Positions 1-14,039 of a DNA stretch of 64,000 nucleotides are shown in pieces. A program made the translations under genes and the position numbers. The stretch spans positions 1 to 64,000 of the forward strand of contig NW_027478526.1 of NCBI RefSeq assembly GCF_051014685.1, written 5' to 3'. The notes beneath the pieces were generated by a model. That model made no database searches and was not told where the DNA came from. It saw only the letters and a list, made by a program, of their open reading frames with translations. This DNA comes from Ptiloglossa arizonensis. Its lineage: Eukaryota > Arthropoda > Insecta > Hymenoptera > Colletidae. Positions within the stretch are counted from its first letter, which is position 1. Each line of letters starts with the position of its first letter.

Positions 1-252
1 AACGTATAACGTACAACGTATAACGTACAACGTATAACGTACAACGTATAACGTACAACGTATAACGTATAACGTATAACGTATAACGTATAACGTATAA
101 CGTATAACGTATAACGTATAACGTATAACGTATAACGTATAAAGTATAACGTATAACGTATAACGTATAACGTATAACGAATAACGTATAACGTATAACG
201 AATAACGTATAACGTATAACGTATAACGTATAACGTATGACGTATCACGTAT

Positions 253-263
253 AAGGTATGACC
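253..263 (+). repeat. AAGGTATGACC marker word (type example; about 88 copies)
   Basis: Two adjacent variant units give AAGGTATGACC, usually preceded by TATGACGTATCACG and followed by a GCATTACG or GCATAACG unit and a TATAGCG unit. I counted about 88 copies by eye, on average one per 730 bp, always in the same orientation and at the same phase (first A at 1 modulo 7). Examples are at 253, 904, 1303, 2864, 7491, 10088, 16507, 25054, 34322, 43688, 52158, 60460 and 63939. It is the best single landmark for the higher-order structure. It contains TGACCT, which is discussed as a finding. Confidence 0.9.
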
Positions 264-599
264 TATAACGCATAACGTATAGCGTATAACGCATAACGTA
301 TAACGTATAACGTATAACGTATAACGTATAACGTATAACGTATAACGTATAACGTATAACGTATAACGTATAACGTATAACGTATAACGTATAACGTATA
401 ACGTATAACGTATAACGTATAACGTATAACGTATAACGTATAACGTATAACGTATAACGTATAACGTATAACGTATAACGTATAACGTATAACGTATAAC
501 GTATAACGTATAACGTATAACGTATAACGTATAACGTATAACCTATAACGTATAACGTATAACGAATAACGTATAACGTATAACGTATAACGTATAACG

Positions 600-640
600 A
601 ATAACGTAAAACGTAAAACGTATAACGTACAACGTATAAC
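600..640 (+). repeat. GAATAACGTAAAACG word, double-GTAAAACG type (about 11 copies)
   Basis: GAATAACG followed by two GTAAAACG units and then perfect and GTACAACG units. Copies are near 600, 2950, 7838, 10173, 14261, 44643, 49361, 57174, 60351, 61428 and 63437. The copies near 61428 and 63437 have an extra perfect unit before GTACAACG, a shared one-unit insertion that supports the 2-kb duplication there. Confidence 0.82.
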
Positions 641-1138
641 GTGTAACGTATAGCGTATAACGTATAACGTATAACGTATAACGAATAACGTATAACGTAT
701 AACGTACAACGTATAACGTATAACGTATAGCGTATAACGTATAACGTATTACATATTACATATAACGTATAACGTATAACGTATAACGTATAACGTATAA
801 CGTCTAACGTTTAACGTATAACGTACAACGTATAACGTATAACGTATAACGTATAACGTATCACGTATAACGTATAACGTATAACGTATGACGTATCACG
901 TATAAGGTATGACCTATAACGCATTACGTATAGCGTATAACGCATAACATATAACGTATAACGTATAACGTATAACGTATAACGTATAACGTATAACGTA
1001 TAAAGTATAACGTATAACGTATAACGTGTAACGTATAACGTATATCCTATAACGCATAACGTATAGCGTATAACGCATAACGTATAACGTATAACGTATA
1101 ACGTATAACGTCTAACGTTTAACGTATAACGTACAACG

Positions 1139-1158
1139 TATTACATATTACATATAAC
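1139..1158 (+). repeat. TACATAT doublet word (type example; about 55-60 copies)
   Basis: Two consecutive units are TACATAT (position 1 A to T, position 4 G to A), so the CpG is lost from both. The usual context is TCTAACGTTTAACG and GTACAACG before, and GTACAACG, AACATAT and TCTAACGTTTAACG after. Examples are near 749, 1141, 6438, 8378, 16756, 20760, 29168, 38429, 52008 and 63594. This is the most frequent run of adjacent CpG-less units I noticed. Confidence 0.85.
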
Positions 1159-4100
1159 GTATAACGTACAACGTATAACGTATAACATATAACGTCTAAC
1201 GTTTAACGTATAACGTACAACGTATAACGTATAACGTATAACGTATAACGTATAACGTATCACGTATAACGTATAACGTATAACGTATGACGTATCACGT
1301 ATAAGGTATGACCTATAACGCATTACGTATAGCGTATAACGCATAACATATAACGTATAACGTATAACGTATAACGTATAACGTATAAAGTATAACGTAT
1401 AACGTATAACGTGTAACGTATAACGTATATCCTATAACGCATAACGTATAGCGTATAACGCATAACGTATAACGTATAACGTATAACGTATAACGTCTAA
1501 CGTTTAACGTATAACGTACAACGTATAACGTATAACGTATAATGTCTAACATATAACGTATAACGTATAACGTATAACGTATAACGTATAAAGTATATCG
1601 TATATCGTATAACGTATAACGTATAACGTATAACGTATATCCTATAACACATAACGTATAGCGTATAACGCATAACGTATAACGTATAACGTATAACGTA
1701 TAACGTATAACGTATAACGTATAACGTATAACGTATTACGTATTACGTATAACCTATAACGTCTAACGTATAACGTATAACGTATGACGTATAACGTGTA
1801 ACGTATAACGTATAACGTATAACGTATTACGTATTACGTATAACCTATAACGTCTAACGTATAACGTATAACGTATGACGTATAACGTATAACGTATAAC
1901 GTATAACGTATAACGTATAACGTATAACGTATAACGTATAACGTATAACGTATAACGTGTAACGTATAACGTATAACGTATAACGTATAACTTATAACGT
2001 ATAACGTATAACGTATAACGTGTAACGTATAAAGTATAACGTATAACGCATAACGTATAACGTATAACGTATAACGTATAACGCATAACGTATAACGTAT
2101 AACGTATAACGAATAACGTATAACGTATAACGTATAACGTATGACGTATAACGTATAACGTATAACGTATAACGTATAACGTATAACGTATAACGTATAA
2201 CGTCAATCGTATAACGTGTAACGTATAACGTGTAACGTATAACGTATAACGTATAACGTACAACGTATAACGTATAACGTATAACGTATAACGTATAACG
2301 TATAACGTATAACCTATAACGTATAACGTATAACGTATAACGTATAACGTATAACGTATAACGTATAACGTATAACGTATAACGTATAACGTATGACGTA
2401 TAACGTATAACGTATAACGTATAACCTATAACGTATAACGTATAACGTATAACGTATAACGTATAACGTATAACGTATAACGAATAACGTATAACGTATA
2501 ACGTATAACGTATAACGTATAACGTATAACGTATAACGTATAACGTATAACGTATAACGTATAACGTATAACGTATAACGTATAACGTATAACGTATAAC
2601 CTATAACGTATAACGTATAACGTATAACGTATAACGTGTAACGTATAACGTATAACGTATAACGTATAACGTATAACGTATAACGTATAACATACAACGT
2701 ATCACGTATAACGTATATCCTATAACGCATAACGTATATCCTATAACGCATAATGTATAGCGTATAACGCATAACGTATACCGTATAACGTATAACGTCA
2801 AACGTATAACGTATAACGTATCACGTATAACGTATAACGTATAACGTATGACGTATCACGTATAAGGTATGACCTATAACGCATTACGTATAGCGTATAA
2901 CGCATAACATATAACGTATAACGTATAACGTATAACGTATAACGTATAACGAATAACGTAAAACGTAAAACGTATAACGTACAACGCATAACGTATAACG
3001 TATAACGTATAAAGTATAACGTATAACGTATAACGTATAACGTATAACGTATAACGTATAACGTATCACGTATAACGTATAACGTATAACGTATGACGAA
3101 TCACGTATAAGGTATGACCTATAACGCATTACGTATAGCGTATAACGCATAACATATAACGTATAACGTATAACGTATAACGTATAACGTATAAAGTATA
3201 ACGTATAACGTATAACGTGTAACGTATAACGTATATCCTATAACGCATAACGTATAGCGTATAACGCATAACGTATAACTTATAACGTACAACGTATAAC
3301 GTATAACGTTTAACGTATAACGTACAACGTATAACGTATAACGTATAACGTATAACGTCTAACATATAACGTATAACGTATAACGTATAACGTATAACGT
3401 ATAAAGTATATCGTATATCGTATAACGTATAACGTATAATGTATAACGTATATCCTATAACACATAACGTATAGCGTATAACGCATAACGTATAACGTAT
3501 AACGTATAACGTATAACGTATAACGTATAACGTATAACGTATAACGTATAACGTATAACGTATTACGTATTACGTATAACCTATAACGTCTAACGTATAA
3601 CGTATAACGTATGACGTATAACGTGTAACGTATAACGTATAACGTATAACGTATTACGTATTACGTATAACCTATAACGTATAACGTATAACGTATAACG
3701 TATGACGTATAACGTATAACGTATAACGTATAACGTATAACGTATAACGTATAACGTATAACGTATAACGTGTAACGTATAACGTATAACTTATAACGTA
3801 TAACTTATAACGTATAACGTATAACGTATAACGTATAACGTATAACGTATAACGTGTAACGTATAACGTATAACTTATAACGTATAACTTATAACGTATA
3901 ACGTATAACGTATAACGTGTAACGTATAACGTATAACGTATAACGTATTACGTATTACGTATAACCTATAACGTCTAACGTATAACGTATAACGTATGAC
4001 GTATAACGTATAACGTATAACGTATAACGTATAACGTATAACGTATGACGTATCACGTATAAGGTATGACCTATAACGCATTACGTATAGCGTATAACGC

Positions 4101-4166
4101 ATAACATATAACGTATAACGTATAACGTATAACGTATAACGTATAACGTATAAAGTATAACGTATA

Positions 4167-4215
4167 ACGAATAACGTAAAACGTGAAACGTATTACATAT
4201 TACGTGTAACGAGTA
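4167..4215 (+). repeat. GTGAAACG / GTGTAACGAG word (type example; about 16 copies)
   Basis: A string of seven variant units, with key steps GAATAACG, GTAAAACG, GTGAAACG, one TACATAT, TACGTGT and AACGAGT, occurs as a block. Copies are near 4167, 4616, 11391, 11840, 15474, 15921, 27352, 28338, 35731, 36886, 42430, 46009, 47618, 50936, 51852 and 58252. The 51852 copy has GTAAAACG in place of GTGAAACG. A run of this many independent changes cannot recur by chance, so these copies descend from one ancestral word. Confidence 0.88.
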
Positions 4216-7178
4216 ACGTATAACGTATAAAGTATAACGTATAACGTATAACGTGTAACGTATAACGTATATCCTATAACGCATAACGTATAGCGTATAA
4301 CGCATAACGTATAACGTATAACGTATAACGTATAACGTCTAACGTTTAACGTATAACGTACAACGTATAACGTATAACGTATAACGTATAACGTATAACG
4401 TATCACGTATAACGTATAACGTATAACGTATGACGTATCACGTATAAGGTATGACCTATAACGCATTACGTATAGCGTATAACGCATAACATATAACGTA
4501 TAACGTATAACGTATAACGTATAACGTATAACGTATAAAGTATAACGTATAACGTATAACGTATAACGTATAAGGTATAACGTATAACGTATAACGTATA
4601 ACGTATAACGTATAACGAATAACGTAAAACGTGAAACGTATTACATATTACGTGTAACGAGTAACGTATAACGTATAAAGTATAACGTATAACGTATAAC
4701 GTGTAACGTATAACGTATATCCTATAACGCATAACGTATAGCGTATAACGCATAACGTATAACGTATAACGTATAACGTATAACGTCTAACGTTTAACCT
4801 ATAACGTACAACGTATTACATATTACATATAACGTATAACGTACAACGTATAACGTATAACATATAACGTCTAACGTTTAACGCATTACGTATAGCGTAT
4901 AACGCATAACATATAACGTATAACGTATAACGTATAACGTATAACGTATAAAGTATAACGTATAACGTATAACGTGTAACGTATAACGAATATCCTATAA
5001 CGCATAACGTATAGCGTATAACGCATAACGTATAACGTATAACGTATAACGTATAACGCATAACGTATAACGTATAACGTATAACGTATAACGTATAAAG
5101 TATATCGTATAACGTATAACGTATAACGTATAACGTATAACGTATATCCTATAACACATAACGTATAGCGTATGACGTATAACGTATGACGTATCACGTA
5201 TAAGGTATGACCTATAACGCATTACGTATAGCGTATAACGCATAACATATAACGTATAACGTATAACGTATAACGTATAACGTATAACGTATAACGTATA
5301 ACGTATAAAGTATAACGTATAACGTATAACGTGTAACGTATAACGTATATCCTATAACGCATAACGTATAGCGTATAACGCATAACGTATAACGTATAAC
5401 GTATAACGTATAACGTCTAACGTTTAACGTATAACGTACAACGTATTACATATTACATATAACGTATAACGTACAACGTATAACGTATAACATATAACGT
5501 CTAACGTTTAACGTATAACGTATAACGTATAACGTATAACGTATAACGTATAGCGTATAACGTATAACTTATAACGTGTAACGTATAACCTATAACGTGT
5601 AACGTATAACGTATAACGTATAACGTATTACGTATTACGTATAAACTATAACGTCTAACGTATTACGTATAACGTATAACGTATAACGTATAACGTATAA
5701 CGTATAACGTATAACGTCTAACGTATAACGTATAACGTATAACGTATAACGTATAACGTATAACGTATAACGTATAACGTATAACGTAAAACGTATAACG
5801 TATAACGTATAACGTATAACGTATAACGTATAACGTATAACGTATAACGTATAACGTATAACGTATAACGTATAACGTATAACGTATAACGTATAACGTA
5901 TAACGTATAACGTATAACGTATAACGTATAACGTATAACGTATAACGTATAACGTATAACGTATAACGTATAACGTATAACGTATAACGTAAAACGTATA
6001 ACGTATAACGTATAACGTATTACGTATTACGTATAAACTATAACGTCTAACGTATAACGTATAACGTATAACGTATAACGTATAACGTATCACGTATAAC
6101 GTATAACGTATGACGTATCACGTATAAGGTATGACCTATAACGCATTACGTATAGCGTATAACGCATAATGTATAACGTATAACGTATAACGTATAACGT
6201 ATAACTTATAACGTATAACGTATAACGTATAAAGTATAACGTATAACGTATAACGTATAACGTATAACGTATAACGTATAACGTATAACGTATAACGTAT
6301 AACGTATAACGTATAACGTATAACGTATAACGTATAACGTATAACGTATAACGTATAACGTATAACGTATAACGTATAACGTATAACGTATAACGTATAA
6401 CGTATAACGTCTAACGTTTAACGTATAACGTACAACGTATTACATATTACATATAACGTATAACGTACAACGTATAACGTATAACATATAACGTCTAACG
6501 TTTAACGTATAACGTATAACGTATAACGTATAACGTATAACGTATAACGTATAACGTATAACGTATAACGTATAACGTATAACGTATAACGTATAACGTC
6601 TAACGTTTAACGTATAACGTACAACGTATTACATATTACATATAACGTATAACGTACAACGTATAACGTATAACATATAACGTCTAACGTTTAACGTATA
6701 ACGTATAACGTATAACGTATAACGTATAACGTATAACGTGTAACGTATAACGTATAACGTATAACGTATAACGTATAACGAATAACGTATAACGTGTAAC
6801 GTATAACTTATAACGTATAACGTATAACGTATAACGTATAACGTATAACGTAAAACGTATAACGTATAACGTATAACGTATAACGTATAACGTATAACGT
6901 ATAACGTATAACGTATAACGTATAACGTATAACGTATAACGTATAACGTATAACGTATAACGTATAACGTATAACGTATAACGTATAACGTATAACGTAT
7001 AACGTATAACGTATAACGTATAACGTATAACGTATAACGTATAACGTATAACGTATAACGTATAACGTATAACGTATAACGTATAACATATATCCTATAA
7101 CGCATAACGTATAGCTTATAACGCATAACGTATAACGCATAACGTATAACGTATAACGTATAACGTATAACGTATAAC

Positions 7179-7301
7179 GTACAACGTATAACGTACAACG
7201 TTAAACGTACAACGTATAACGTACAACGTATGACGTACAACGTATAACGTACAACGTATAACGTACAACGTATAACGTACAACGTATAACGTACAACGTA
7301 T
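7179..7301 (+). repeat. 14-bp dimer sub-array (alternating GTAC and variable units)
   Basis: Nine GTACAACG units occur at exact 14-bp spacing (variant C at 7182, 7196, 7210, 7224, 7238, 7252, 7266, 7280 and 7294). They alternate with units that are perfect or carry other changes (GTTAAACG, GTATGACG). The local period is therefore 14 bp rather than 7. The last four match the four dimers at bases 14-56 with an offset of 7,238 bp, so this stretch includes the left start of block A copy 2. It shows what lies to the left of the window in copy 1, or something close to it. Confidence 0.9.
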
Positions 7302-10300
7302 AACGTATAACGTATAACGTATAACGTATAACGTATAACGTATAACGTATAACGTATAACGTATAACGTATAACGTATAAAGTATAACGTATAACGTATA
7401 ACGTATAACGTATAACGAATAACGTATAACGTATAACGAATAACGTATAACGTATAACGTATAACGTATAACGTATGACGTATCACGTATAAGGTATGAC
7501 CTATAACGCATAACGTATAGCGTATAACGCATAACGTATAACGTATAACGTATAACGTATAACGTATAACGTATAACGTATAACGTATAACGTATAACGT
7601 ATAACGTATAACGTATAACGTATAACGTATAACGTATAACGTATAACGTATAACGTATAACGTATAACGTATAACGTATAACGTATAACGTATAACGTAT
7701 AACGTATAACGTATAACGTATAACGTATAACGTATAACGTATAACGTATAACGTATAACGTATAACGTATAACGTATAACCTATAACGTATAACGTATAA
7801 CGAATAACGTATAACGTATAACGTATAACGTATAACGAATAACGTAAAACGTAAAACGTATAACGTACAACGTATAACGTGTAACGTATAGCGTATAACG
7901 TATAACGTATAACGTATAACGAATAACGTATAACGTATAACGTACAACGTATAACGTATAACGTATAGCGTATAACGTATAACGTATTACATATTACATA
8001 TAACGTATAACGTATAACGTATAACGTATAACGTATAACGTCTAACGTTTAACGTATAACGTACAACGTATAACGTATAACGTATAACGTATAACGTATC
8101 ACGTATAACGTATAACGTATAACGTATGACGTATCACGTATAAGGTATGACCTATAACGCATTACGTATAGCGTATAACGCATAACATATAACGTATAAC
8201 GTATAACGTATAACGTATAACGTATAACGTATAACGTATAAAGTATAACGTATAACGTATAACGTGTAACGTATAACGTATATCCTATAACGCATAACGT
8301 ATAGCGTATAACGCATAACGTATAACGTATAACGTATAACGTATAACGTCTAACGTTTAACGTATAACGTACAACGTATTACATATTACATATAACGTAT
8401 AACGTACAACGTATAACGTATAACATATAACGTCTAACGTTTAACGTATAACGTACAACGTATAACGTATAACGTATAACGTATAACGTATAACGTATCA
8501 CGTATAACGTATAACGTATAACGTATGACGTATCACGTATAAGGTATGACCTATAACGCATTACGTATAGCGTATAACGCATAACATATAACGTATAACG
8601 TATAACGTATAACGTATAACGTATAAAGTATAACGTATAACGTATAACGTGTAACGTATAACGTATATCCTATAACGCATAACGTATAGCGTATAACGCA
8701 TAACGTATAACGTATAACGTATAACGTATAACGTCTAACGTTTAACGTATAACGTACAACGTATAACGTATAACGTATAATGTCTAACATATAACGTATA
8801 ACGTATAACGTATAACGTATAACGTATAAAGTATATCGTATATCGTATAACGTATAACGTATAACGTATAACGTATATCCTATAACACATAACGTATAGC
8901 GTATAACGCATAACGTATAACGTATAACGTATAACGTATAACGTATAACGTATAACGTATAACGTATAACGTATTACGTATTACGTATAACCTATAACGT
9001 CTAACGTATAACGTATAACGTATGACGTATAACGTGTAACGTATAACGTATAACGTATAACGTATTACGTATTACGTATAACCTATAACGTCTAACGTAT
9101 AACGTATAACGTATGACGTATAACGTATAACGTATAACGTATAACGTATAACGTATAACGTATAACGTATAACGTATAACGTATAACGTGTAACGTATAA
9201 CGTATAACGTATAACGTATAACTTATAACGTATAACGTATAACGTATAACGTGTAACGTATAAAGTATAACGTATAACGCATAACGTATAACGTATAACG
9301 TATAACGTATAACGCATAACGTATAACGTATAACGTATAACGAATAACGTATAACGTATAACGTATAACGTATGACGTATAACGTATAACGTATAACGTA
9401 TAACGTATAACGTATAACGTATAACGTATAACGTCAATCGTATAACGTGTAACGTATAACGTGTAACGTATAACGTATAACGTATAACGTACAACGTATA
9501 ACGTATAACGTATAACGTATAACGTATAACGTATAACGTATAACCTATAACGTATAACGTATAACGTATAACGTATAACGTATAACGTATAACGTATAAC
9601 GTATAACGTATAACGTATAACGTATGACGTATAACGTATAACGTATAACGTATAACCTATAACGTAAAACGTATAACGTATAACGTATAACGTATAACGT
9701 ATAACGTATAACGAATAACGTATAACGTATAACGTATAACGTATAACGTATAACGTATAACGTATAACGTATAACGTATAACGTATAACGTATAACGTAT
9801 AACGTATAACGTATAACGTATAACCTATAACGTATAACGTATAACGTATAACGTATAACGTGTAACGTATAACGTATAACGTATAACGTATAACGTATAA
9901 CGTATAACGTATAACATACAACGTATCACGTATAACGTATATCCTATAACGCATAACGTATATCCTATAACGCATAATGTATAGCGTATAACGCATAACG
10001 TATACCGTATAACGTATAACGTCAAACGTATAACGTATAACGTATCACGTATAACGTATAACGTATAACGTATGACGTATCACGTATAAGGTATGACCTA
10101 TAACGCATTACGTATAGCGTATAACGCATAACATATAACGTATAACGTATAACGTATAACGTATAACGTATAACGAATAACGTAAAACGTAAAACGTATA
10201 ACGTACAACGCATAACGTATAACGTATAACGTATAAAGTATAACGTATAACGTATAACGTATAACGTATAACGTATAACGTATAACGTATCACGTATAAC

Positions 10301-13300
10301 GTATAACGTATAACGTATGACGAATCACGTATAAGGTATGACCTATAACGCATTACGTATAGCGTATAACGCATAACATATAACGTATAACGTATAACGT
10401 ATAACGTATAACGTATAAAGTATAACGTATAACGTATAACGTGTAACGTATAACGTATATCCTATAACGCATAACGTATAGCGTATAACGCATAACGTAT
10501 AACTTATAACGTACAACGTATAACGTATAACGTTTAACGTATAACGTACAACGTATAACGTATAACGTATAACGTATAACGTCTAACATATAACGTATAA
10601 CGTATAACGTATAACGTATAACGTATAAAGTATATCGTATATCGTATAACGTATAACGTATAATGTATAACGTATATCCTATAACACATAACGTATAGCG
10701 TATAACGCATAACGTATAACGTATAACGTATAACGTATAACGTATAACGTATAACGTATAACGTATAACGTATAACGTATAACGTATTACGTATTACGTA
10801 TAACCTATAACGTCTAACGTATAACGTATAACGTATGACGTATAACGTGTAACGTATAACGTATAACGTATAACGTATTACGTATTACGTATAACCTATA
10901 ACGTATAACGTATAACGTATAACGTATGACGTATAACGTATAACGTATAACGTATAACGTATAACGTATAACGTATAACGTATAACGTATAACGTGTAAC
11001 GTATAACGTATAACTTATAACGTATAACTTATAACGTATAACGTATAACGTATAACGTATAACGTATAACGTATAACGTGTAACGTATAACGTATAACTT
11101 ATAACGTATAACTTATAACGTATAACGTATAACGTATAACGTGTAACGTATAACGTATAACGTATAACGTATTACGTATTACGTATAACCTATAACGTCT
11201 AACGTATAACGTATAACGTATGACGTATAACGTATAACGTATAACGTATAACGTATAACGTATAACGTATGACGTATCACGTATAAGGTATGACCTATAA
11301 CGCATTACGTATAGCGTATAACGCATAACATATAACGTATAACGTATAACGTATAACGTATAACGTATAACGTATAAAGTATAACGTATAACGAATAACG
11401 TAAAACGTGAAACGTATTACATATTACGTGTAACGAGTAACGTATAACGTATAAAGTATAACGTATAACGTATAACGTGTAACGTATAACGTATATCCTA
11501 TAACGCATAACGTATAGCGTATAACGCATAACGTATAACGTATAACGTATAACGTATAACGTCTAACGTTTAACGTATAACGTACAACGTATAACGTATA
11601 ACGTATAACGTATAACGTATAACGTATCACGTATAACGTATAACGTATAACGTATGACGTATCACGTATAAGGTATGACCTATAACGCATTACGTATAGC
11701 GTATAACGCATAACATATAACGTATAACGTATAACGTATAACGTATAACGTATAACGTATAAAGTATAACGTATAACGTATAACGTATAACGTATAAGGT
11801 ATAACGTATAACGTATAACGTATAACGTATAACGTATAACGAATAACGTAAAACGTGAAACGTATTACATATTACGTGTAACGAGTAACGTATAACGTAT
11901 AAAGTATAACGTATAACGTATAACGTGTAACGTATAACGTATATCCTATAACGCATAACGTATAGCGTATAACGCATAACGTATAACGTATAACGTATAA
12001 CGTATAACGTCTAACGTTTAACCTATAACGTACAACGTATTACATATTACATATAACGTATAACGTACAACGTATAACGTATAACATATAACGTCTAACG
12101 TTTAACGCATTACGTATAGCGTATAACGCATAACATATAACGTATAACGTATAACGTATAACGTATAACGTATAAAGTATAACGTATAACGTATAACGTG
12201 TAACGTATAACGAATATCCTATAACGCATAACGTATAGCGTATAACGCATAACGTATAACGTATAACGTATAACGTATAACGCATAACGTATAACGTATA
12301 ACGTATAACGTATAACGTATAAAGTATATCGTATAACGTATAACGTATAACGTATAACGTATAACGTATATCCTATAACACATAACGTATAGCGTATGAC
12401 GTATAACGTATGACGTATCACGTATAAGGTATGACCTATAACGCATTACGTATAGCGTATAACGCATAACATATAACGTATAACGTATAACGTATAACGT
12501 ATAACGTATAACGTATAACGTATAACGTATAAAGTATAACGTATAACGTATAACGTGTAACGTATAACGTATATCCTATAACGCATAACGTATAGCGTAT
12601 AACGCATAACGTATAACGTATAACGTATAACGTATAACGTCTAACGTTTAACGTATAACGTACAACGTATTACATATTACATATAACGTATAACGTACAA
12701 CGTATAACGTATAACATATAACGTCTAACGTTTAACGTATAACGTATAACGTATTACGTATTACGTATAAACTATAACGTCTAACGTATTACGTATAACG
12801 TATAACGTATAACGTATAACGTATAACGTATAACGTATAACGTCTAACGTATAACGTATAACGTATAACGTATAACGTATAACCTATAACGTATAACGTA
12901 TAACGTATAACGTAAAACGTATAACGTATAACGTATAACGTTTAACGTATAACGTATAACGTATAACGTATAACGTATAACGTATAACGTATAACGTATA
13001 ACGTATAACGTATAACGTATAACGTATAACGTATAACGTATAACGTATAACGTATAACGTATAACGTATAACGTATAACGTATAACGTATAACGTATAAC
13101 GTATAACGTAAAACGTATAACGTATAACGTATAACGTATTACGTATTACGTATAAACTATAACGTCTAACGTATAACGTATAACGTATAACGTATAACGT
13201 ATAACGTATCACGTATAACGTATAACGTATGACGTATCACGTATAAGGTATGACCTATAACGCATTACGTATAGCGTATAACGCATAATGTATAACGTAT

Positions 13301-13920
13301 AACGTATAACGTATAACGTATAACTTATAACGTATAACGTATAACGTATAAAGTATAACGTATAACGTATAACGTATAACGTATAACGTATAACGTATAA
13401 CGTATAACGTATAACGTATAACGTATAACGTATAACGTATAACGTATAACGTATAACGTATAACGTATAACGTATAACGTATAACGTATAACGTATAACG
13501 TATAACGTATAACGTATAACGTATAACGTATAACGTATAACGTCTAACGTTTAACGTATAACGTACAACGTATTACATATTACATATAACGTATAACGTA
13601 CAACGTATAACGTATAACATATAACGTCTAACGTTTAACGTATAACGTATAACGTATAACGTATAACGTATAACGTATAACGTATAACGTATAACGTATA
13701 ACGTATAACGAATAACGTATAACGTGTAACGTATAACTTATAACGTATAACGTATAACGTATAACGTATAACGTATAACGTAAAACGTATAACGTATAAC
13801 GTATAACGTATAACGTATAACGTATAACGTATAACGTATAACGTATAACGTATAACGTATAACGTATAACGTATAACGTATAACGTATAACGTATAACGT
13901 ATAACGTATAACGTATAAAG
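7239..13920 (+). repeat. Higher-order block A, copy 2 (about 6.7 kb)
   Basis: This is the second copy of block A, in the same orientation and directly downstream of copy 1. The variant words match copy 1 in order. The offset starts at 7,238 bp and shrinks in whole-unit steps to 7,224. At about 12745 a 14-unit (98 bp) segment of copy 1 is absent: the words around 5550-5625 of copy 1, including the CTTATAACGTGTAACG word, are missing. Further on, copy 1 has an extra TACATAT cassette (6598-6690) that copy 2 lacks, so the offset falls to 6,930 by 13711. Shared private markers include GTCAATCG near 9433 and GTATACCG near 10003. Confidence 0.87.
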
Positions 13921-14039
13921 TATATCGTATATCGTATAACGTATAACGTATAACGTATAACGTATATCCTATAACGCATAACGTATAGCGTATAACGCAT
14001 AACGTATAACGTATAACGTCTAACATATAACGTATAACG

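Larger units (their letters stand above)
1..7090 (+). repeat. Higher-order block A, copy 1 (about 7.1 kb, left edge cut)
   Basis: This is the first copy of a long higher-order repeat made of 7-mer units. It opens inside a 14-bp dimer stretch (variant GTAC units at bases 14, 28, 42 and 56), followed by a pure tract at 293-542 and then a series of variant words. Its variant order reappears 7,238 bp downstream from base 1 through at least 1552, then at an offset of 7,231 near 2263 and 7,224 from 2772 to 5243. Each step in the offset is one lost unit. Private markers include GTCAATCG near 2203 and GTATACCG near 2776. The left boundary lies outside the window. No gene is present. Confidence 0.88.
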
